A stretch of 64,000 nucleotides of DNA from Antedon mediterranea (lineage: Eukaryota; Echinodermata; Crinoidea; Comatulida; Antedonidae), in NCBI RefSeq assembly GCF_964355755.1, contig NC_092680.1, forward strand, positions 13,247,001 to 13,311,000. The letters are read 5' to 3'. This document shows positions 54,896 through 64,000 of this stretch, one piece after another. The notes beneath the pieces were generated by a model. It did not search any database, was not told where the DNA came from, and saw only the letters and a program-made list of their open reading frames with translations. Numbering within the stretch: the stretch's first letter is position 1; each line of letters begins with the position of its first letter. A program made the translations under genes and the position numbers.

Positions 54896-55475
54896 TGTAT
54901 ATACTGCTGTAATGGTATATACTGCTGTAATGGTATATACTGCTGTAATGGTATATACTGCTGTAATGGTATATACTGCTGTAATGGTATATACTGCTGT
55001 AATTCTATATACTGCTGTAATGGTATATACTGCTGTAATGGTATATACTGCTGTAATGGTATATACTGCTGTAATGGTATATACTGCTGTAATGGTATAT
55101 ACTGCTGTAATGGTATATACTGCTGTAATGGTATATACTGCTGTAATTCTATATACTGCTGTAATGGTATATACTGCTGTAATGGTATATACTGCTGTAA
55201 TGGTATATACTGCTGTAATGGTATATACTGCTGTAATGGTATATACTGCTGTAATGGTATATACTGCTGTAATGGTATATACTGCTGTAATGGTATATAC
55301 TGCTGTAATGGTATATACTGCTGTAATGGTATATACTGCTGTAATGGTATATACTGCTGTAATGGTATATACTGCTGTAATTCTATATACTGCTGTAATG
55401 GTATATACTGCTGTAATGGTATATACTGCTGTAATGGTATATACTGCTGTAATGGTATATACTGCTGTAATTCTG
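54896..55475. repeat. 18-bp minisatellite, about 32 copies
   Basis: Unit TATACTGCTGTAATGGTA; variant units with TTCTA in place of TGGTA at 55003, 55147, 55381 and 55471. The 18-bp period creates a repeating MVYTAV frame that is not a gene. Confidence 0.97.
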
Positions 55476-55506
55476 GTATTGATACTGTATTGTAGTTTGT
55501 CTAATC

Positions 55507-55630
55507 TAAAGCTCTGTCTACACTATCAAACTTGTGACAAAAACACGATGACATCATATCACTACATTGTTTTAGCATATCACTACCATACTGGGTATCA
55601 CACTATTTTGATAGTGTAGACAGAGCTTTA
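55507..55630. mobile_element. Complete MITE, 124 bp
   Basis: Perfect 24-bp inverted ends TAAAGCTCTGTCTACACTAT(CAAA). Flanking bases fit a TA target duplication with tips AAGCTCTG. Related diverged copies at 23876-24290 and 25388-25480. Confidence 0.88.
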
Positions 55631-56230
55631 ATATTATTAATTTTTACTTTTTACTGGATTCTGACAATTTATAGTGTGCACATTCACATGGGATTGACAA
55701 CAATTGTTAATATTTTTATATATTTCACAATCACATCAGGTATAAAAATGTATGAATTAATATTATAATACAGTGGATTTTGTGTTTGTTTTTTAATAGA
55801 AAACATCACATTTACTGAATATGTTACTTGAAACCAATATTTATATTGTTAATAATTATATGATTACTCTAATTAATTGTATCTTAATGAAATGCAGTCG
55901 TGGGTCTGCAATCCATCTGTTTGATGTGGTCTCTTGCAGGAGTTTAGCTGACATAACAGCAGGTATCCTAGGCTGTGTACATTGTACCGAGTCATGGGCC
56001 AACTACCAACCGTTTCAGTAGGCGAAGCAGAAACAATATATTTTGGTCTCCCTAAGTGTTCATATGGCTTTTCTCTAAAAAAGTAATCAGATGTTTTGAT
56101 AGGGTTTGTCATATACTTGAAATTACTCCAGACACGCAACCAAATTAAAGTACGAATTAAGTTTAATATAAAACCTTTCCTTATGTTGAAGATTTATATT
56201 TTAATTCAAGACAAATATCTGGAAGTGTTT

Positions 56231-56516
56231 AAGGGTATGTTCAGATCCATGGAGTTATGCTTTCGTATCGCAAGAAATGCCATATTATAATTAGCGTCGT
56301 TACAGAAAAGTGTTCATATTCGCCTAACTAATCTTGTACCTTGAGCTGTCGTAACGAACGAAAGATCAGTGTCGTACGAAGTGGCTTCCACTAATCTTTT
56401 CCTGATTCAGACCTATGGAGTTATATGCTGCATATAATACAAAAGCATAACTGCGTAGGTGTGAACAGACCCTAATAGGTGTGAACAGACCCTAATAGGT
56501 GTGAACAGACCCTAAT
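56231..56516. mobile_element. MITE with amplified right tip
   Basis: Left end AAGGGTATGTTCAGATCCAT and GGAGTTATGCTTTCGTAT; right end inverted TTAGGGTCTGTTCACACCTA, CGCAGTTATGCTTTTGTAT. The last 20 bp of the right end (TAGGTGTGAACAGACCCTAA) occur three times in tandem (56456-56516). Confidence 0.8.
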
Positions 56517-56519
56517 AGT

Positions 56520-59500
56520 GAAAAGTTATTGGCATACTGTACAGTAGACTTATCATTAATTTTCACTTGCAGCTGACCGAACTATAAAATATTTTGAAGA
56601 AGCTCACCATACTAATTATTAACACAGTTTATCCAGATCCCTGTACTAATAATTAATTGAGGCCCTTAATTCAGAATGTTTTTTCTAGGTCACTTAAGAT
56701 TCCTGTAGATGTTGACACAACCTTTTCATGAATACCTTTTAACTTTCTTACTGCTGATGGTACAAATCATCAGCGATTTTGCTTTTCATTAGCTGTGTTT
56801 ACACTTCTTCTTGTCTCTATTAGAGTTAAATTGTGTTTCGTCAGAGTTACTTGTTCTGTATCAAATGCAAACAAATCATTTACATTCGATATCCCTCTGA
56901 TGGGGATTGTTTGTCGAAGTCTTACATTCTGAAACTTATTGGTTTTCTGTTTCCAAAAACAGAGTAAAAATTGATAATGACTCAATGTTTTGCTATAAGA
57001 ACAACTGTCTTATGGAGTAATACATACTATTACTAGGCATCTTTAACACTTCCATACCAAGTTTTTTTTTCACAGATCTCGGTTGGCTTGATGAGAATAT
57101 AATGAAGCTTATCAAATAATTGTTGACTGCAGTTTAAAAAAAAAGTGGTTAATTATTTTATTACACTTTGATGGATGTAGCCTATGATGAATTGAACAAA
57201 CATGTAATATTGACAACATCATCAAAACTGCAAGTACTTATTTACATTGCATCAAGTACCTCTATTATAGTTTGAGTCTTGTGTACACTGTTAAGTTTGC
57301 TTACTTTTTAAGTATTAAGTTATAGAGGTGTAAACTTGGTTTAAATGTGTAATTTTCAGGTGTGGTACGAACACATGTTATTTAATTTGATTGCAATTAC
57401 TTGTTTATAAAAAGCTTTAAGTGAATTATTATGATATTAGATTAGAAGTGTTTGCTTGATGTACTTTGGTTATCAAGACCTTCTGGTCCAGGGTTCAATT
57501 CTGGTCTGTTCAAAAAAATTACTTTGTCATTTGATTATTTTGCAAGGGTTATGGGATAGTATTGATGTTAACATTCAGGTGTTCATGATCAAATTACTGA
57601 TAATTCGAAGCTGAAACAGGGTTGATCAGTAGTCTTCAGTGGAAATGTTGGTTTGATGTTTCTCATTATTTTGTTCAAATTATTGATTTATTTGAATTTT
57701 ATTATGTGAAATATGTAGAGAACAAGTAGTTTATGGCTAATTTAATATCCAAGATGTTCAATGTGGAATACATCAAACCAACATGTAGCAACCTCCATCT
57801 AACCCCACCCACCCTTTGCTTTGCTTGTGTCAGAGGAAGGTCATCATTTTTCCCCTGTGAATCTTTTCCAGTTGTGTCCCTTTAACCTTTTAATGTAAAA
57901 AAAAAATGTGATAGGAATTAGTTGTTAAAAGCATTTTGTTAAATTACAGTATTCTTTAATGCAGAAACCTGACTGAAAATGAACTGACTATAAATGGTAT
58001 TTCTTAAATGACATGGTGAAAAATTAAATTTATTATTAAGGAAAAACAATGAATACAAATAAATAACAAATCAACTTAAGTAATATCCATATATACAAGT
58101 GCCTACAGGTATAGAATAAACACCCTTGAGTATAAACTTATTTTTATAACTGCTGTTATTGGTATTTCCACATGTTCACTAATTAACATAATACTTGTCA
58201 TAACAGGTGTCAACATGTCAAAATAATAATTTAATTGTGAATGGATTCAACCTGATGTAATTTTATGTTGCCACAGTACAAGTGAACCCACAGACATATC
58301 TTCATATTAATAAATGTATGTTTAAAAGACAAATTTGTATTTAAATGGAGAAGATTTTTTTGGGGCTGTGAAGAACCTCTTTTTTCTTTTTAAAGCTATT
58401 TTGTAATGTATCAAGAAGAATCAATTTGACACATAATGTTGTGCTGGGAGATTTAATTGAACTCTATTCTCTTCATGAAACTGTAGCACCACTGTAGATA
58501 ATAAATTATTAATATTGTGTTGAAATGTCAACCATGATTTTATGATAGTCATTAAAATAAATGCTCAAGAACAATTTATTGAAAAGATCTTTTGGAAATG
58601 TCAATGGTGTTTAGATGTTTAATGAAGCTAACTGATTTATAGTAAAGACTAGTAGAATTTATCATTTGAAGATGTTTTATGCTCTGTTCTTATGTCACAA
58701 CAACTTCCAATGTGCATGATATTTCCACAGTTTTTAGGATGCAACTTTTTCAGGCAACATTATTGAAAAGGAATATGGGAGGGTGTTTTCCCTTTTAGGC
58801 ATGTAATCATAATGATCAGTTCCTTTACTGGAACCAGATAGGCCACTCTCATTAAAGATGGTAATTATTAACGAGTCAATCTGTAAAATTGAATGACTTG
58901 ATTGATGATACAGTTTATTTTAAATACCCTTCCATCCACAAACAATTATTGTAAAATGATCAACTATAGTTGTAGTACATTTTAATAATGTACAAGGAAA
59001 CATGACATGGTTGGTAAAATCATGGAGGTAAATAATTTCATGGTGAAATCCCAAATCAAAGAAATATCTTCAGGCATGAAAAGTGTATAAGCGCTATACA
59101 AACCATGAATTAGGAACAAATTATTTGAAAAGTAAGTGTTGTTCTAAAAGATTATTTGTGTTAAGTTGGCAGAAAACGATCACTCAAACTAGAAAATTAG
59201 TAGCATGCTTTTGTTGAATTAATAGGTATAAAGAAAATGCCCCAGGGCAACAGTACTACTTCCAATGTATTGTTTATATTTTCATTGAATAACCATAAAG
59301 TGTTATGAAACCCAAGTGGTATTTTAGCCAAACCCCAAGGTAGAGTCAGAACTCTCCTATTGTGTAATGTGTTAACACTTTCATAAAGCAACATTGTTTA
59401 AGTCACACCAAGCAAAATATTTCTCTCTAACAAGATTAAAAAGACAAAAAATCTTGGAAGACAAACATGCAAGTTCTGGGGACAGTTGAGATAAAAGTGT

Positions 59501-61500
59501 GCCTGGTGGCATTTATTGTATAGACTGTGTGTAATTTGTATATAGGTGTAGTACTTCTTTACAAGCTAAAGAAAGAAATGGTTTTAAGTTTCAATGACTT
59601 GAGTAAACTGTCTAGAAATCAAGAGCCCACATAGGGTAACCAATATTTTCAGAATTTGTTAATTATAGAATAATCCTGACATTGATCACCTATGGGTGCA
59701 TGGACTTGCCAGCTCGTCAGTTTGACAATAGCCTAATTGGCAGGCACCGGAAACTATTGTTTGCCCAATTTGTTTAATATTAAACCTTAATATTAATCAA
59801 ACATGTTAAAAAGATTATTTTAATTGATTTGTTATAGGTTGGGCTATAGGTACGGGGAAGTGCCATGCTTTTAAGGGTGAGGGTTGTATGAAAGTTGAGT
59901 GGACACATCTATCCATGAAATAAAAATAAAAAGTAATGGACATAATATGTTTATTTCTCCCCTTCTATGATGTACAGTATTCTCTCAACTGTTTATCGGT
60001 TTGTAAAAATCAATTTGAATGTGCTTCCATTGAATTATAGTTAAACTGGAAAGTTCTTTGATAAGAATCAGTTACAGTATCATATTCGATTATAACAAAT
60101 TCTGATTAGAATTATTATTGCTTGTTAACCATGAACTAATAAATATAGTTATAGTTTAATCGCACATAACATATTTGTTACTTAGTAGAATAGCAAGAAT
60201 AAAGGTGTTTAATTCGTTTTTGATTGAATAGTTGATATCGTAGCAAGCAATCTGTAGGTTTAATATTATACTATTATGATAGCTGTGTGTTGAATAGCAA
60301 TATTATGTAGTATTTGTTTGTTAGGATATTGCTATTATTTAACCTTTATTGACCATGTTTTCTCCAACAGTGTGAGGCGTGTTTCTCAACTCCCTGCTCC
60401 CTTAGGCTGTTGTTATAAGCTGTATGTTCTAGTATCTACAACAAAATAAAAAAAGACTTAATTAGTGTATTTTTTAATACATTTTTTTGTGTTGGATTAG
60501 GAAAAGTCTTCAACCATATCACAGTGTGCACTAAGTTTTTAGGATCAACTTTCTGAATTGTTAAAAATTAAAATATTTGCAAATTCTTTGTGTTTTCTAG
60601 TTTCTACAGTAGGTCTCCTGGGATCTGTTTTTGCTGCATAGCGTTGAATAAACCGATTATTTACTGAGCATTCTGCTCAATTTTTACTCCAAAATAACTT
60701 TAAATCAGTGGGTGGTTGTTGACAAAAATCCTTACCTAAAATGCAATTGGTCAAACGTTACTGCAGTGTAGTTGACTCAAAGTCAGCAGCTACCAATCAA
60801 ATAACCATTATTTCGTGTTGCACCTAAAAATTACTCAGCGATAATCGGTTAAATGGCATTCTAACACCGAATTGAATGGGTGTTTTTGACCGGTTATTTT
60901 GCACTGCCGGTTACGACAAAATTCTCCTGTTTCTGCTCCCAAGAAAATGTAGTTAAAATACCCATTAAACATAAATATTTTGCTTATTATTCAGTATGTT
61001 TTGACTTGAAAGTTTTTAATTTATTAACATTGGCAGATGTGCAACTGACGAAACCGGTTTCCAAGAAAACCGTTCTTTTTTTATTTTATAATAGAAACAG
61101 GCCCTTGGAGTCTAAAATATTAAATAAATTAATAAACTTTTCATTCACTTCATCAAAACAATGAAGTAAAGTAAATGAAAAATTTGTAATCTATTAACAT
61201 TGGCAGACAGTGAGTACTTGAAGTCTGGAATGTGGTTAATGAACCAAACCAAAATACGGAAGTATCATTACAATTACATGGTAATCAATGAATGGTGTAT
61301 TATTTCACTAAATATTGTTCATTTTATTACAAAATTCCTTGTCTTCTCATGAATATTCGTAATGCTTCTGTTTTATCTTTTCTCTTTATGTAAATGTACC
61401 ACTTTGAAAATAGTAGACCTATTTAGTAACCCGTCAAGTGTATAAAGTAAAGTACCTTAATATTGGAAATAATAAACTTTTCATTATCTTAATGTTTAGA
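56520..61500. other. Long gene-free stretch 3
   Basis: AT-rich. 58811-58865 holds an isolated LINE-tail fragment (AATGATCAGTTCCTTTACTG, GGCCACTCTCATTAAAGATGG) related to 62095-62155. No exon, RNA gene or promoter recognised. Confidence 0.5.
57459..57520 (+). repeat. Possible tRNA/SINE relic
   Basis: CCAGGGTTCAATTCTGGTCT matches a tRNA T arm with B box; the rest of the cloverleaf is not convincing. Confidence 0.25.
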
Positions 61501-61699
61501 TTGTTTACATAGACAGCTCTCCGGTCTTATGTCAGGCAACTTTAAACTTTTTATTTATTTTTATCTTTAAACAATCATTTTTATCTGTACATAATATTTA
61601 TATTTATATATTTTTTAGATTCAATTTTAACGATTGTTCAATTTGATGCCTCGCAATTTTTAAATTTTTATATCTTTGTATTTATTTATTGTTTACTTA

Positions 61700-61837
61700 T
61701 ATGTTCAAGTGCAGTATATGGAGAGCCATCTCGATAGTGCTTTGCACTCATGGCAATCCTCAGAGTGCTGCACCGCTGTCTTGTCATGTATTGTTGTGCC
61801 TGAAAATTGAATAAAATAAAATAAAATAAAATAGAGA
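61700..61837 (+). mobile_element. Retroelement 3' end with (AAAAT)n tail
   Basis: TCAGAGTGCTGCACCGCTGT..GTGCCTGAAAATTGAATAAAA followed by five AAAAT units; non-LTR retroelement tail layout. Confidence 0.55.
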
Positions 61838-61869
61838 ATTCTTGTTGTTGAGTTCATATTCTATAAAAT

Positions 61870-62160
61870 CATTCGACAATCTGAAAATGTTATTTCCTTT
61901 AAACGTGAACTTAAACAATTTATTTCCAGTTAATATTGTTCGTACTATGTATATATATATATATATATTTTTAACTTTTATATGAATTTTATATAATCAT
62001 TGTAAATTTTTAAGCCTTTAATATTTTTTATGTCATTTGAATATTTAATATATTTTATGTGTTGTACTGTATGTTTGTTTTATCGCGGGCCCTGAATGAT
62101 CAGTTCTATAGGAACTGGATAGGCTACCCTCAGTAAATATGGTACTAAATAAATAAATAT
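61870..62160 (+). mobile_element. LINE ORF2 end and 3' tail, third copy
   Basis: ATTTCCTTTAAACGTGAACT encodes SFKREL, then KQFIS, the last RT-domain block of CR1/L2-like LINEs. The 3' end reads TTCTATAGGAACTGGATAGG and CTACCCTCAGTAAATATGGT before an AAATAAATAAAT tail. Confidence 0.65.
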
Positions 62161-64000
62161 TGAAATAGGTCAGAAGAATATAAAAAAATAGTTCATTATA
62201 AATTGAAAATAAAGTTTTAAATTTTATATTACAATGTTGCATTTGTATGTCATATACAAAATAAAGGTGAAAAACAGACAAGACATATACAGTAATAATA
62301 TACATAGCCTACATAATTTGTACAGATAAGAAAATAATTGTTTTGTAGTACTACTATACTACTGTACTAGTTGTTGAATGCAATGTACTGGTTATTGTGC
62401 TCTTGGTGTCTCCAACTTAATCCAATGACTTGATACCTTTGACCTCACTATTTAAATCCCTAAATATAGTGCTTAAATATGTAGTATAGTTATGTTGTTG
62501 TTATTATTGTCTTTTTTAGCTTTGTTGTGGGTAGCTACTTCCTGGGTTTTGACACTAAGCTATTTGATTGCCATTATTAGGAAGTGTTCCAGTCATTGAA
62601 TTTATCTGAATACCGCAACCAAGGACTATCAGCTTAGTTTTGGAATTCTACAATTCTAGAAATGTAATTTAGAGTAATTTAAATTATAGCACAAAGTTTA
62701 ATATGAAAGTATTGGCTGCAATTACAGGGTGTTGTTTTTGCAAACTTGGTTGTATATTAACAGTGAAAAATAAAGATTATCTATCGACCATGTAAATACT
62801 GTATGCCTGTTTTCATGTTCAAACCTTGTATAATATGTAATAATAAAAATACTAAAGACCAACTTTGTAGAAAACATAGTCCTAGTTCTCTACAGTTGGT
62901 ACAGACAACAATCTCAAACTTAGATGTGATCCAAGATAAGCTTCATATGCTGTAGTAATTGATGAACTGATAACTGTAGATACTTCTACTAATCATATGG
63001 GAATTACTCAGAAATGTATTTTTGTTAAAGATGTATGATTTCACAGGTCGTTGCTCTTTAGGTATACCTCGTTTAGGTAGTATAGTCTATTTGTAGATGT
63101 ACCATGGGCATTGCTGCAGGCTACCTGCTATTAAGCATTATATATACAAGTTAGATTTAAAGAAAACATTTACATTGAGTATGTATTTACCTGTCCATCA
63201 TGCTTGCCCCTGGTTAGTATAGCCACAGTTGGAAAACTTGAGCTAAAATTGAAAGGAATGTTAAGTTAGTTTAAAATGAAGCTTCAAAATGATCCATAAA
63301 AAAATGATTTGAAGACACTGGTAGCAGTGCGTTTCTGCTCTATTATCATGGTGGACAAAAAGTTTGTAACTTCTTGTATCGTAAACATTTTGAGAAATTT
63401 GTGGGATATGCTAATATTGCTAAGCCTGTAGATTGTGTTTGTTGAATGTAGAGAATATTTTTATTTTGTTTAAAGCCTGACTGTCATATTTAACTTGGTT
63501 CATTGGATAGCATCTATCAACTAATGAAAATATTTGTCCTATTCAACTCATAAATATTACTTGTATGTTCACCAAATTAAAGACAACTACATAATATCTT
63601 TGCAGGGCCAATTTGATAGATCCATAGCATTGGTAAATTGTACGAAAAGCATGTGTATTGCAGTAGTGACTGTAATAAAGAAATTCTCATATTTTATTTC
63701 TTTTATGTACAATATTCTATTTGTCTTTCACTTGTTTACACTTTTGACCTTTTTCTACTAAGATTGAAAGATAGAGATTGAAAATTGATGCGTTTGTGAT
63801 TGTGTGATTTTAGCATAAAGAAAAATTCAACATACTTGATGATTGTTCCAAAATCCTGATTAAAATCACAAATCTGCCACATTTCATAGGCACACCTTTA
63901 GGCAAGTTTAATATTATTAGATCTTAAGATTTATTATCAGATGATATTATCTCTATAATGATCTTCTTGGTAACACTTTTGCTATTAACCTTCAGTAGTG
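62161..64000. other. Right edge, gene-free
   Basis: AT-rich sequence with only short random frames. Confidence 0.5.

Noticed and set aside
54912-55619. 235-codon MVYTAV-repeat ORF
   Set aside because: Direct product of the 18-bp minisatellite.
60880-61164. 94-codon ORF
   Set aside because: No motif, no splice context and AT-driven composition; not distinguishable from chance.

Overview
This is a window of AT-rich, intron- and repeat-rich animal nuclear DNA. It has long introns with GT/AG borders, vertebrate-like poly(A) signals, LINE, SINE and Penelope-type remnants, hAT-like DNA elements and many MITEs and minisatellites. The one complete gene encodes an active-zone scaffold protein, so the source is a bilaterian with synapses. 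The repeat style (frequent TAGGCCT words, CR1/L2-like LINE tails, tRNA-derived SINEs) makes me think of an invertebrate deuterostome, possibly an echinoderm, but the sequence read by eye does not settle this.

Layout. 1-10450: no gene found; an inverted repeat pair, a possible miniature LTR element (two identical ~124-bp direct repeats), a 26-bp satellite of about 53 copies (5965-7342) and a hAT-like MITE (9397-9998). 10454-25893: a complete plus-strand gene for RIM (Rab3-interacting molecule, RIMS family). I assembled 22 coding exons whose splice phases all agree, giving 1,133 residues: Rab-binding helix and 8-Cys zinc finger, basic/polyQ linker, PDZ, C2A, Ser-rich linker carrying an RxLPxxP SH3 ligand, and C2B. 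25894-37560: a transposon graveyard with a gypsy integrase relic, an ankyrin-repeat relic cut by a hAT-like insertion with a perfect 8-bp target duplication, a second hAT-like element with a perfect 8-bp duplication, a SINE cluster, a minus-strand LINE and a related DNA-element fragment. 37900-38660: two candidate first coding exons, the better one encoding a clean signal peptide followed by a splice donor. 38654-64000: no convincing exon; probably the long first intron of that gene or intergenic DNA, holding LINE tails, two Penelope-like fragments with hammerhead-like cores, an 18-bp minisatellite and several MITEs.

How it works together: RIM is the only gene whose function can be read. It would tether Rab3 vesicles, Munc13, RIM-binding protein and presynaptic Ca2+ channels at the active zone. 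The rest is mostly mobile DNA, and several insertions can be ordered in time from their nesting.

I did not find a convincing new biological system. The items most worth following are the RIM model with its divergent Rab-binding motif and alternative splice options, the exon-2 duplication that preserves a pre-insertion state, the nested hAT-like elements, and the hammerhead-like Penelope fragments.
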